NCBI RefSeq assembly: GCF_900021155.1
Contig: NZ_FCNT01000006.1
Coordinates: 62,001-126,000, forward strand
From: Alistipes sp. CHKCI003
GTDB lineage: Bacteria > Bacteroidota > Bacteroidia > Bacteroidales > Rikenellaceae
Length of the DNA: 64,000 nucleotides
Direction of reading: 5' to 3'
How positions within the stretch are numbered: the stretch's first letter is position 1; each line of letters begins with the position of its first letter. Positions 17,744-26,351 of this stretch are shown here, one piece after another. The notes under the pieces were generated by a model. It had not been told where the DNA came from, ran no database searches, and worked only from the letters and a program-made list of their open reading frames with translations. A program made the translations under genes and the position numbers.

Positions 17744-20296
17744 ATGAAAAGATTCTTCTACCTTTTGTGTGCCGCCGCGATGACGGCCTTTACCTCGTGC
17801 GAAAAAGACGCCGAGGAGCTCGACAATCTCTCCGGCGTTCAGCCCGGACGCTATGCCCTGACGGCCACCATCGCCGAAGGTTCCGCCACGCGCGCCTATC
17901 TGGATGAGGCGGAGGACGGCAAAACCTATGCTTTCTGGAAAGAGGGCGACAAAATCAAAGTCATTACCGGTCTTACGTACGATGCCCAGCCTTTGACGAC
18001 CGAGTATACGCTCAGTTCGGGCGGCGGCCGCGAAGGCGTCTTTACGGGCAACGAGGCGCCGGGCTACGTAACTTTCTCGGGTTGCGAGACCTTCTTGGGG
18101 TCGGGCAATTGGAACGAGAATATCGTCTCCGACTGGTATGCGGCCATCTATCCCGCCTCGACGGCTTTCTATCAGTCCGATAACGATACTGGGAGCGCAT
18201 TCGTCTATCTCGGCGGCACGATCCCCGCGGAACAACACTACACCGAGGATTCGTTCGATCCCCAAGCCATGCCGATGCTCGCATTGTGGAAGGACGAGAC
18301 TTCCGAGGGGGAGCCGACCGAGAACATCATCTTCCGTCCGATGGCTTCGGTCGTATGCCTCCAGCTCTACGCCGACACGGAGACCACCCTTTCCGAGATC
18401 GTTTTCAACGCTTCGCCGATCGATATAGGCACCAGCCAGAGCTATTTCCAGAACAAAACGGGCGTGGCCGGCAAAGTCTGGTGGGGCGGCAAGCAGGAGT
18501 TGTGGGACAAGTACGACGATGCATCGGCGGATTTCCTGCTGCGGGACGAGGACTTTACGTTCCAGCCCGTGCTCAATACTTCGCAGGCCAAAGAAAACTT
18601 CATTACGCTGAAGGGGCCGATCGTGTTGTCGACCGACGTGCAGAATCCCACGAAGGTTTTTCTGGTGGTGAACTGCGCCGCCTACAACGACGGCTTCAAC
18701 GTGGTGATGTCGGACACGCAGGGGCGGAAAATGACCATGTCGCCCAAGAACATCATGTCGGAGGAGCAGAAGACGGAATTCTTCTATACGCCGTGCGCAG
18801 CACTCACTCCGGGCGATATTCTGCGTATGCCGCCGCTGAAGTTCCAGTCTCAGGAAGCCGGCGAGAACGCCATCAAGGAGATCGAAATCTCGTGCACTTA
18901 TCCGTATGCCCGAATCGAGAAGAGCGATGAGACGGTGGAGGGGAAACCTCTGTGGACGATCACCTACAACAGCATCGACTTGGAGAATGTGGATGTCAAC
19001 GTAACCGTAACCGATGCGGTCGCAGGCGTGAAGTGGAAGGACACCGAGTTGCTGGGCAGCACCACCGTGAACAACTACGGCTGGACGAATTTCCAGATCC
19101 TCGAAAGCGAGGAGTCGCAGACCAACTCCACGATCCTGCTCCAGAGCGGCGGACAGATCGCTGACGGCCAGTATGCCCTGTGGCTCAAGCCTTCGCATTA
19201 CTACGACGAGGAGCTGGCGCACTTCGACGATCTGATGTTGTCCGACCCCAACTGGAAAGGCGACAAAGCCCGTTCCGGCCGCTTGACGCTCGTGTCGCTC
19301 GACGGCGAGACGGTGCTGGGCTACATCGACTTCAAGCAGGTGGGTCGTACCGATCAATACGGATTCGCTTACGAAAGCGTGAGCGGTTCCGAAGGACTGG
19401 CCGTCTCGCTCGATCCTGCGGTAGAGAGCGGCGGCTGGATGCATAATTCGGTAACGGCCGTGTTCACCGAGCCGGTTGCGGAGGGTTCGAAAGAATATAC
19501 GATGACGATCAAGGTCAATGCGAACAACCCGAATCAGCAGGAGGGGCTCTATCTGCGCGGTACGGAGTTCAAGGACGAGTACCAGATGTTGAAGGATGGT
19601 TCTGGTGCGGACACCGGCATCGAGGTGAAATACCGGAATGGAAGCGATCAGAACACGATCGAGATCGTTTTCCGCGTGTCGCCGATAGAAAACGCGCTCA
19701 CACTGTCTAAGGATTTGCTCGACATGTCGGGCAATATCTCCGCATCGTTTGTTATCTCGGTGCCTTCGGCCAATGCCATCAACGGTATCTACATCGAAGG
19801 TAATCAGGTCGGAGAGTTGAGCCACACCGGCACGTCGATCGGCACGGTGGACAAGTGGAACGACAACAGCGAGTATCTTTACTCTTACGAATTCTACACC
19901 GCGTGGGAGCTGAAATTAAGCACGTCCTATGCCGGCGGCGCGACAATCAATCTTAACGCTGCAGGCGTGGAGAACGGCAATAAGGAGAGTCTGGAGATGG
20001 AGCCCGGGTCCTACACCACGGGCGAAGCCGAAGACCCGAACGTTCCCGGTCAGACGGTGGAAATCAAGATTCCGCTCAAGACACAGACTTACAGCTCCGT
20101 AACGTTCAAGTCCGATGTCGATTGGATCACTACTTCGGACAGTTTTGCCGGATTGATGGATCCTTTGGAGGCCGATAGCCATCAAATCGTCGTTCAATCC
20201 AACACCACGGGGGTGGAGCGTAGTGCGGTCCTGCGTGTATGCTCGAAGGCCGGTATGCCTCTGGGTACGCTGACGATCGTTCAGGCAGGCAACTGA
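17744..20296 (+). CDS. Fimbrillin-like surface lipoprotein with C-terminal BACON-like domain
   Basis: 850 residues from ATG 17744, chosen because it gives the lipoprotein signal MKRFFYLLC...FTSC; a frame extension upstream adds nine residues. After the Cys comes acidic EKDAEE. Residues ~30-370 resemble the fimbrillin/Mfa-like fold (ATRAYLDE..., FWKEGDKIKV; many Thr/Gly). The last ~90 residues (VTFKSDVDWITTSDS ... RSAVLRVCSKAG ... TIVQAGN) look like a BACON domain, often carbohydrate- or mucin-binding. Probably an outer-membrane anchored adhesin or pilus-type component; ligand unknown. Confidence 0.82.
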   Translation: MKRFFYLLCAAAMTAFTSCEKDAEELDNLSGVQPGRYALTATIAEGSATRAYLDEAEDGKTYAFWKEGDKIKVITGLTYDAQPLTTEYTLSSGGGREGVFTGNEAPGYVTFSGCETFLGSGNWNENIVSDWYAAIYPASTAFYQSDNDTGSAFVYLGGTIPAEQHYTEDSFDPQAMPMLALWKDETSEGEPTENIIFRPMASVVCLQLYADTETTLSEIVFNASPIDIGTSQSYFQNKTGVAGKVWWGGKQELWDKYDDASADFLLRDEDFTFQPVLNTSQAKENFITLKGPIVLSTDVQNPTKVFLVVNCAAYNDGFNVVMSDTQGRKMTMSPKNIMSEEQKTEFFYTPCAALTPGDILRMPPLKFQSQEAGENAIKEIEISCTYPYARIEKSDETVEGKPLWTITYNSIDLENVDVNVTVTDAVAGVKWKDTELLGSTTVNNYGWTNFQILESEESQTNSTILLQSGGQIADGQYALWLKPSHYYDEELAHFDDLMLSDPNWKGDKARSGRLTLVSLDGETVLGYIDFKQVGRTDQYGFAYESVSGSEGLAVSLDPAVESGGWMHNSVTAVFTEPVAEGSKEYTMTIKVNANNPNQQEGLYLRGTEFKDEYQMLKDGSGADTGIEVKYRNGSDQNTIEIVFRVSPIENALTLSKDLLDMSGNISASFVISVPSANAINGIYIEGNQVGELSHTGTSIGTVDKWNDNSEYLYSYEFYTAWELKLSTSYAGGATINLNAAGVENGNKESLEMEPGSYTTGEAEDPNVPGQTVEIKIPLKTQTYSSVTFKSDVDWITTSDSFAGLMDPLEADSHQIVVQSNTTGVERSAVLRVCSKAGMPLGTLTIVQAGN

Positions 20297-20308
20297 TTGT
20301 TCCATTGC

Positions 20309-20346
20309 GGAGGAGACCGGAACCGTTCCGGTTTCCTCCTTTTTTC
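20309..20346 (+). terminator. Terminator between the two lipoprotein modules
   Basis: Stem GGAGGAGACCGG / CCGGTTTCCTCC followed by six T. It separates the large lipoprotein from the second small gene. Confidence 0.8.
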
Positions 20347-20373
20347 ACAAATCAAATTTCCAGATTGACAAAT

Positions 20374-20538
20374 ATGCACATGACAAACGATATGCGGCCG
20401 GCGTATGTTGCGCCTTCGGTCGAAACGGCCGAGGTGGTCGTCGAAAGCGGATTCGCCGCTTCGGAATTGTGGGGATCCGATTCTTTCATCGAAGATCCTT
20501 TTTTTGAGGAGGACAGTTCGGACATATTCATCTTTTGA
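20374..20538 (+). CDS. Small 'GFAAS' protein, intact copy
   Basis: 54 residues from ATG 20374 (an ATG at 20380 would remove two). The core AYVAPSVETAEVVVESGFAAS is followed by a very acidic, aromatic tail ending DIFIF. No signal peptide. It has the same core and the same position (upstream of a fimbrillin-like lipoprotein) as the disrupted copy at 17556. Small proteins of this style are frequent next to fimbrial genes in Bacteroidales; I know no function. Confidence 0.8.
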   Translation: MHMTNDMRPAYVAPSVETAEVVVESGFAASELWGSDSFIEDPFFEEDSSDIFIF

Positions 20539-20552
20539 TAGCATTTGCGACT

Positions 20553-21869
20553 ATGAACAAGCGTTTATTGGCATGGCCCCTGATGGCCGCAGCGGCGCTG
20601 TGGACGGGGTGTTCGAACGATGAGGCGCCCGCCGGAACCGACGGCGGAGTGCGACTGGTGTTGGCGGCCGAGGTGGCGGCGGACGACGCGGCGGTGTCGC
20701 GCACGGCGATCGTAGACGGCGCGTGGACGTGGAGCGAGGGCGACCGCATCGGTCTGTTCGTGGAGAACGCGCAGCGCCCGACGCAGAACGTGCCTGCGGT
20801 GTTCCGCGAGGTGGACGGCAAGGTCCGTTTCGAGGCACGGGTGAATGCCGCGGCAGCCGGAGACAAGGTGTATGCTTATTATCCTTATTCGGAGCAGGCC
20901 GAACTGGGGGCGGACGGTAGCGTTACGCTGACACTGCCGGACGTGCAGTCGCAGGCGACCGTCGGTGTGCCCGACGGCTCGGTGATGCCGATGGTGGCTC
21001 AGCCGATCGAAATTCCGGCCGAAGGAGGCATGGGAGTGTTGCGCTTCAAGCCCCGGATGTCGATGGCCTGCTTCGAGATCTGGTCGTCGGATGCCGGGCT
21101 CCGCGTCGAGAAGGTGCTCTCCGTAACGTTCGATTCGTGGACCGGTATCGCGGGCGATTATTCGGTTTCCTACAAGGACCCGACGAAGACGCTCCGTACG
21201 GAGACGCTCGACGGCGGAACGATGTCGACCGAGTTGGGCGATGAGACGCCGGTCGGTGCTTCGAAAGCCGCGGCGACACGTGTCTACATGGTGTTGCCCG
21301 CACTCAAGATGGAAGGGATGAACGTACGGGTGGCGACCGATCTTGCGGACTATACGTTCGCGGCGGACGACGACGCAACGGCGGCTTTCACGGCCAATTC
21401 GGTGAAGTCGTTCTCGATCGATCTGGCGAAAGCCGACACGCGCACCGAGAAACTGGTGAGTGTGCCGTTCACCACCGATGTCCTCCACTACGGAAACAGG
21501 TACGAAGGTGAGGGACATCAGTACGGTACGATTCTGGGTGCGGACGACCTGTTCGGTTATCAGGTTACGCTGACGGACGATAAGGTGGTCAAGTATTGGG
21601 TCTATTGCGGTGAATGGAGCGAGCTGCAGAACTATGTGTCTTCTGCGAAAGACAGCGAACTGCTGGAACTGGTCAAGACCAAAGGTACGCCGATGACCGA
21701 GAGCGGCATCGTCGAAATTCTGGTACGTGAAGGCGGGCCTGCGGTAGTTACATCGGGAGTGGCTGTCGCGGTGGAATATGCGGACGGCACGCAGAAGGTG
21801 TTCCGTACGCACCGGATGGGGGCTATGAGAGGCGAATGCCGCGTACTTTCGATTTGGCCCGAAGCCTGA
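20553..21869 (+). CDS. Fimbrillin family lipoprotein
   Basis: 438 residues from ATG 20553; signal ends LWTGC, then SNDEAP. The N-terminal part has the fimbrillin-type pattern SRTAIVDGAWTWSEGDRIGLF and VYAYYPYS, typical of Mfa-like proteins. It lies 14 bases after the small GFAAS gene, with which it is probably co-transcribed. Likely a surface fimbrial subunit, anchored as a lipoprotein before assembly. No Mfa/Fim usher-like or regulatory genes are adjacent. Confidence 0.83.
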   Translation: MNKRLLAWPLMAAAALWTGCSNDEAPAGTDGGVRLVLAAEVAADDAAVSRTAIVDGAWTWSEGDRIGLFVENAQRPTQNVPAVFREVDGKVRFEARVNAAAAGDKVYAYYPYSEQAELGADGSVTLTLPDVQSQATVGVPDGSVMPMVAQPIEIPAEGGMGVLRFKPRMSMACFEIWSSDAGLRVEKVLSVTFDSWTGIAGDYSVSYKDPTKTLRTETLDGGTMSTELGDETPVGASKAAATRVYMVLPALKMEGMNVRVATDLADYTFAADDDATAAFTANSVKSFSIDLAKADTRTEKLVSVPFTTDVLHYGNRYEGEGHQYGTILGADDLFGYQVTLTDDKVVKYWVYCGEWSELQNYVSSAKDSELLELVKTKGTPMTESGIVEILVREGGPAVVTSGVAVAVEYADGTQKVFRTHRMGAMRGECRVLSIWPEA

Positions 21870-21933
21870 TCCGCAGGGCGACCGGCCGGCGGTTCGTGCG
21901 GTCGGGACGTCCGGTTGGGATGATGATGAAAAG

Positions 21934-22043
21934 GGGGCTGTCTGACAAGTCTTGGACGGCCCCTTTTCTATGGGTGCTGCCGTGCGGGAGTTTTTCCGAA
22001 CAGGCAATTCCCGGCGGGGTGGAACAACTTGTGGGACAGCCTC
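21934..22043 (+). repeat. 110-bp palindromic repeat (MITE-like), copy 1
   Basis: Begins GGGGCTGTCTGACAAG and ends CTTGTGGGACAGCCTC, so the ends are inverted repeats. It aligns along its whole length, without large gaps, to the reverse complement of 50334-50442. The left ~30 bases alone fold as a hairpin followed by TTTTC and may serve as the terminator of the fimbrillin gene. No protein is encoded. Confidence 0.75.
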
Positions 22044-22173
22044 TCTTCCCCTGCGGCCGAAGCCGCGGACACGATCGGATCGTTGCTCCGGACGGATTGG
22101 GGCTTCGGGTTCGGAGGTGCGGATTGGCATTCGTTTTGCGGGTCGTCCTGCGAACCAATAATCATCTGCAACC

Positions 22174-22344
22174 ATGAATAAGGAACAAGAGAATGCCAAG
22201 TGCGACCCTTGCGAACGGAAGTTCGAGGAGAACGTACACGAGCTCGTGAACGAAGTGGAAGGGTATACCGACAAAGACCGCAGGAACAAGGAGAAAGAGG
22301 TGGAGGATGCTTTCGCTGCATCCAAGACCGAACCGAAACGGTGA
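22174..22344 (+). CDS. Small charged hypothetical protein
   Basis: 56 residues starting MNKEQENAKCDPCERKFEEN, then helical and highly charged, ending KTEPKR. It has a CxxC pair near the start and codon use (G/C at third positions) like the neighbours. No signal peptide or known domain. Isolated between a repeat and a gene-free spacer, so moderate confidence. Confidence 0.5.
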   Translation: MNKEQENAKCDPCERKFEENVHELVNEVEGYTDKDRRNKEKEVEDAFAASKTEPKR

Positions 22345-22758
22345 GCGTTGCCGCCGTGCGCTGCACGAGACGGGGCGGGTGTCCCGTTTCTGAATGTGCA
22401 GTCCGCAGCTCGCAATCCGAACCGGAACCTCTGCGCGTGATGCGCCGAATGAAATATCCGGCGCCCCCGTTCTCAGCGATCGACGACGGAGGCGCCGGGT
22501 TCTTGCGTCGTTGAGTTTCTTTCGGCCGTTTTCCGTTTCGGCCGTTTTCCGTTCCGGCCGCCCGGCCGGGTTCGGCTCTGCTCCCGGCTTGACGAAACGA
22601 TTCGTTAACCGTCATGGAAGCCTCTTTTTTCTGTCGGGTTTGCAGGGTACGGACGGAATAGAGAGGGGGGGGGATTTCGGCAGCGTTTGCAAAAATAGAT
22701 CGACCGAAAAAAGGCAAGCATCCGGTCTTGCTTTCATGTGGCGTGTCGGAGTGAATGC
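22345..22758. other. Gene-free spacer with tandem repeat and G9 tract
   Basis: No supported gene. A 16-bp unit (TTTCGGCCGTTTTCCG) is repeated 2.5 times at 22520-22560, and nine G lie at 22665-22673. Confidence 0.5.
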
Positions 22759-22788
22759 GAACAGCCCTGCCGGAAAGCAGGGCTGTTC
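22759..22788 (-). terminator. Hairpin downstream of dsbD
   Basis: Perfect 12-bp stem GAACAGCCCTGC / GCAGGGCTGTTC with a 6-base loop, 28 bases after the dsbD stop. There is no long T run, so it may stop or protect the transcript. Confidence 0.55.
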
Positions 22789-22815
22789 GATCGTGTGGTA
22801 TTACAGGCGGACCGT

Positions 22816-24876
22816 TTATTTCTGATTCCGATAGGCTTCCAATCCGCTGTTGAGGTAATTCACGAAATTTTCGATGCTCAGATCGTAGCCGCGCGGTTCG
22901 ACCAGAATCTTGCCGTCGCGCCCTTGCAGGACGTAGTAGGGTTGTGCATTCACGCCGTAGGTCGTCAGCGCGTAGTGCGAATTGATCTTGCCCAGACTCT
23001 TGAGCACCTTGCCCGACTCGGTCGTTACCCACTCCTCTTCGGGCAGTACGGTCTTGTCGTCGGCATAGAGCGCCAGCACCACGTAGTCGTTTTTCAGGAT
23101 CGAGAGCACCTGCGGATCGGACCATACCCGGGCCTCCATCTCGCGGCAGTTGACGCAGCCGTGGCCCGTGAAGTCGATGAAGATCGGTTTGCCCGCCTTG
23201 GCGGCATATGCCTCGGCCTCTTTCAGATCGAAGAATCCCTGAAGGTTGTGGGGCAGATGGAGGAAGTCGCTGTAACGGGGCGTTTTGCCATCCACCGTGA
23301 GGAGCTTCTCCGCAGCCGGACCGCTCGCCGTGCCGCTATTCTGTCCGATCACGAAATCCTGCGAGGTCAGCGGGGGCAGGTAGCCCGAAAGTCCCTTGAG
23401 GGGAGCGCCCCACATGCCCGGGATCAGATAGACCACGAACGAGAGGGTGATGATCGCCAGCAGCAGGCGGCCGACGCCGAGATAGGGCATGTCGCTGTCG
23501 TGGGCGAACTTGATCTTGCCCAGCAGGTAGAGACCCATCAGCGTGAAGACGACGATCCAGATGGCGAGGTAGATCTCGCGGTCGAGGATGCCCCAGTGGT
23601 AGGTCTGGTCGGCCACGCTGAGGAATTTCAGACCGAGCGCGACTTCGATGAAGCCGAGGACGACCTTCACCGAGTTGAGCCAGCCGCCGCTCTTGGGCAG
23701 GTTCTTGAGCATCGAGGGGAAGAACGCGAAGATCGTGAACGGCAGTGCGAACGCTACGGAGAAGGCGAACATCGTGATGATCGGCGACCAGAATTCGCCG
23801 CCGGAGGTCGACTTGATGAGCACCGATCCCACGATGGGACCCGTGCAGGAGAACGAGACGAGTACGAGCGTCAGCGCGAGGAAGAAGATGCCGCCGAGGC
23901 TCTTGTTGTCGGCTTTGCTGTCGCTCTTGTTGACCATCCAGCTCGGGAGCGTGATCTCGAAGGCTCCGAAGAACGATGCGGCGAAGATCATGAAGACGAG
24001 GAAGAAGATCACGTTCGGCAGCCAGTGCGTAGCCAGCCAGTTGAAGATGTCGGCCGTTACGGCGTCGCCGCCCACGAAGCGCGTGATGAGGATGATAGCC
24101 GCGATGGGCAGCGTGTAGAGGACGACGATGAACAGGCCGTACATGAAGGCGTTGAAGCGGCCGCGTGCGGGGCTGCCCGAGCCTTTCATGAAGAACGACA
24201 CGGTCATCGGCACCATCGGGAATACGCAGGGCGTCAGCAGCATGGCGAAGCCCCAGAGGATCGCCTCGATAATCAGGCTCCAGAGCGATCCGCCGCCTGC
24301 GGCGTCTTTCTGCACCGGCGCGGAGGCGCTCGCTGCGTCGGACGAGGATTGGGCGTCCGTTGCGGCCGGGGTCGTGGCTGCTGCGGCAGCCACGGCGTCT
24401 GCGGCGGCGGGGGTGCCGGTGATCTTGACCGTGATTTCGTCATCCGAAAGGGGCAGACAACTCGTGTCGTCGCAGATCATCCATTCGAGATAGATGCGCA
24501 CTTCGGCTTCCGGCTCGGTGAGCAGGATGTCCTGTGCGAACTCGGCCGTACCTTCGTAGGTGCCGATCTCCAGTTCGTAGATGTCGTCGTAGTAGCGATG
24601 GGGCGCCGTGATGGCCTGCGGAGCGCCGGCCAGTTGCGCGCCCGAGACGGGGGTCGCCTCGATGATCGTGGCGTTGGGCCCCATTGCGTCGTAGGGCCCC
24701 ATGTCGTACATGTGGAAGCGTTCGGGAATCTGGGCGGTCAGCACGATGCGGTACTTGCCGTCGCCGAGCTCTTCGACCTTGTTTTTCCACGATACGTTTT
24801 GTGCCTGCGTCGCAGCGAAAGCGCACAGCAGGAGGGCAGGCAGCAGCAGAAAGCGTAAGGTTTTAGACATTTTCAA
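22816..24876 (-). CDS. dsbD: Thiol:disulfide interchange protein DsbD
   Basis: 686 residues. Signal peptide (1-~25), periplasmic N-terminal domain with the cysteine-containing MICDDTSCLP (~150), an Ala-rich linker (~165-195), a membrane domain of about eight segments with the LLTPCVFPM and FSCTGPIVGS cysteine motifs, and a C-terminal thioredoxin domain with GHGCVNCREMEARVW. It carries reducing power from cytoplasmic thioredoxin across the membrane to periplasmic proteins. An ATG six bases later (24870) could also be the start. Divergent from the glycosyltransferase gene. Confidence 0.95.
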   Translation of the reverse strand: MKMSKTLRFLLLPALLLCAFAATQAQNVSWKNKVEELGDGKYRIVLTAQIPERFHMYDMGPYDAMGPNATIIEATPVSGAQLAGAPQAITAPHRYYDDIYELEIGTYEGTAEFAQDILLTEPEAEVRIYLEWMICDDTSCLPLSDDEITVKITGTPAAADAVAAAAATTPAATDAQSSSDAASASAPVQKDAAGGGSLWSLIIEAILWGFAMLLTPCVFPMVPMTVSFFMKGSGSPARGRFNAFMYGLFIVVLYTLPIAAIILITRFVGGDAVTADIFNWLATHWLPNVIFFLVFMIFAASFFGAFEITLPSWMVNKSDSKADNKSLGGIFFLALTLVLVSFSCTGPIVGSVLIKSTSGGEFWSPIITMFAFSVAFALPFTIFAFFPSMLKNLPKSGGWLNSVKVVLGFIEVALGLKFLSVADQTYHWGILDREIYLAIWIVVFTLMGLYLLGKIKFAHDSDMPYLGVGRLLLAIITLSFVVYLIPGMWGAPLKGLSGYLPPLTSQDFVIGQNSGTASGPAAEKLLTVDGKTPRYSDFLHLPHNLQGFFDLKEAEAYAAKAGKPIFIDFTGHGCVNCREMEARVWSDPQVLSILKNDYVVLALYADDKTVLPEEEWVTTESGKVLKSLGKINSHYALTTYGVNAQPYYVLQGRDGKILVEPRGYDLSIENFVNYLNSGLEAYRNQK

Positions 24877-24903
24877 GTTTTTCGGTTTGATTCGTTATTG
24901 GTG

Positions 24904-24933
24904 CAAAGATAAGAATTTTTGCTGCTCCGCAAA
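24904..24933 (-). promoter_or_regulatory. dsbD promoter
   Basis: On the minus strand TTTG (24933-24930), 18 bases, TATCTTTG (24911-24904), 28 bases before the dsbD start. Confidence 0.65.
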
Positions 24934-24997
24934 TGTTTTTCGCCGATAATTTGTGCTGCGGATTGCCCGTTCGGAGAATATTCGTTACTTTTACGCA

Positions 24998-25888
24998 ATG
25001 ATTCGACTTTCGCTCGTCATCGCCACGTACAACCGTTCGGTGCCGCTGCTGGCGGCGCTCGAATCGGTCGTGCGGCAGGATGCTTCCCCCTCGGAGTGGG
25101 AGTGCGTGGTGGTGAACAACAATTCTCAGGACGACACCGAAGCGCGTTTCGCGGAGTTCGCGGCCCGTTATCCGGCACTGCATCTGCGCATGGTCCGCGA
25201 GACGCGGCAGGGCCTTTCCCACGCCCGCAACCGCGGCATCGCCGAGACTTCGGGTCCTTATATCGCTATCATCGACGACGACGAGCGCATCAACGCCGGA
25301 TTCGTCTCGGCCTATATCCGTTTTTTCGACCGCCATCCGGAAGCCGCTTCGGCCGGCGGGCGGATCATTCCGGAATACCCTTCGGGCCGGCCCGCATGGA
25401 TGTCCCGGTACACGGAGCGGCCCATTGCCAATCCGATCGACCTCGGAGCCTGCGAGCGCGTGTTTCCTGCGGGACGTATTCCGGGCGGAGGCAACATGGC
25501 ATTGCGCCGTGCGGCTGTCGAGAAGTACGGGGCGTTCGATCCCGCATTCGGGCGCGTGGGCGGCCGGCTGATCGGCGGCGAGGAGAGCGATCTGTTCGCA
25601 CGGCTCGCCCGCGGCGGCGAAACATGCTGGTATGTACCCGGTGCAGTGATGTGGCATATCATACCCCCCGAAAAACTGACGGCGGAGTATTTCTCCCGCC
25701 TGTGTTATAATATAGGTGTCAGCCAGCGTCTTCGGGCCGTGCAGGATCGCCGCTACGGGCGTGCGCTGCTGGCCGAAGGGGCGAAGTGGTGCGCTACGCT
25801 GCTGCTGGCGCTGACGCTGCGCCCCTGCCGTTCGCGGCGGCTGGTGCGGATGCGGACCGAAATTACGAAAGGGCTTGTCCGAGGATAA
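24998..25888 (+). CDS. Family 2 glycosyltransferase
   Basis: 296 residues from ATG 24998. GT-A fold motifs: SLVIATYNRSVPL at the start, VVVNNNSQDDT (nucleotide-sugar contact), AIIDDDERI (DxD metal site), and a later GGGNMALRR. A C-terminal hydrophobic stretch (~270) may touch the membrane. It probably adds a sugar to a surface polysaccharide or lipid; donor and acceptor unknown. It stands alone, not in a polysaccharide locus. Confidence 0.85.
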   Translation: MIRLSLVIATYNRSVPLLAALESVVRQDASPSEWECVVVNNNSQDDTEARFAEFAARYPALHLRMVRETRQGLSHARNRGIAETSGPYIAIIDDDERINAGFVSAYIRFFDRHPEAASAGGRIIPEYPSGRPAWMSRYTERPIANPIDLGACERVFPAGRIPGGGNMALRRAAVEKYGAFDPAFGRVGGRLIGGEESDLFARLARGGETCWYVPGAVMWHIIPPEKLTAEYFSRLCYNIGVSQRLRAVQDRRYGRALLAEGAKWCATLLLALTLRPCRSRRLVRMRTEITKGLVRG

Positions 25889-25900
25889 GCCCTTTCGCAT
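25867..25900 (+). terminator. Terminator overlapping the end of the glycosyltransferase gene
   Basis: Stem GAAAGGGCTT (25867-25876) / AAGCCCTTTC (25887-25896); the left arm lies in the coding sequence and the stop codon is next to the right arm. Confidence 0.6.
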
Positions 25901-26351
25901 GGGAAGTCCGAAACGAGTCGCGTGCGGGGGTTCGTCGCCGGTCTGCCGGTCCCGAAATGCCGGAGGACATGGGATCGGGTCCGTAGCCGGCTTTTCGGCC
26001 GGTGCCGCGCGGTGCGCCGTGTCCGACGGCGGAATGTTCGGCTGCCTGTACGTTGCTTGACGGGCTGCGGTTCGGGGCCGGCTGCCGACGGCCTGCGCGT
26101 CCGTTTACCGAGCGTGCTGTTCGGTCCGGCGGTCTGCGACACCTGTTGATCGTCAGCGGTCCTCTCTTTTGCCCGGGAGGTCGGTTCCGTCGTTCGCCTG
26201 CCCTTGCGCCCTCCGATATTCGGCTCCGCTGTCGGAGGGGCCGGTCCGCCGTTATCCGCCCCGTCTGTCGGACCGTTTGCATGCCTCCGGCGGTCCGGAT
26301 GCGCCGATGCGCCGATGCCGTCCGATCGTTCGGGAGCGGCCGGCTTAAAAC
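25901..26351. other. Gene-free GC-rich spacer
   Basis: About 450 bases with open frames in several phases caused by composition, none resembling a protein. I see no repeat, RNA or promoter here. Confidence 0.5.

Noticed and set aside
22520..22560. Tandem 16-bp units as a possible CRISPR array
   Set aside because: Units are contiguous with no spacers and no cas genes are present.
21968..23125. 385-codon minus-strand frame crossing the spacer and the dsbD end
   Set aside because: It overlaps the real dsbD gene and the repeat in the wrong phase and has no domain.
22738..24858. 706-codon plus-strand frame opposite dsbD
   Set aside because: Antisense shadow of dsbD with no recognisable domain.
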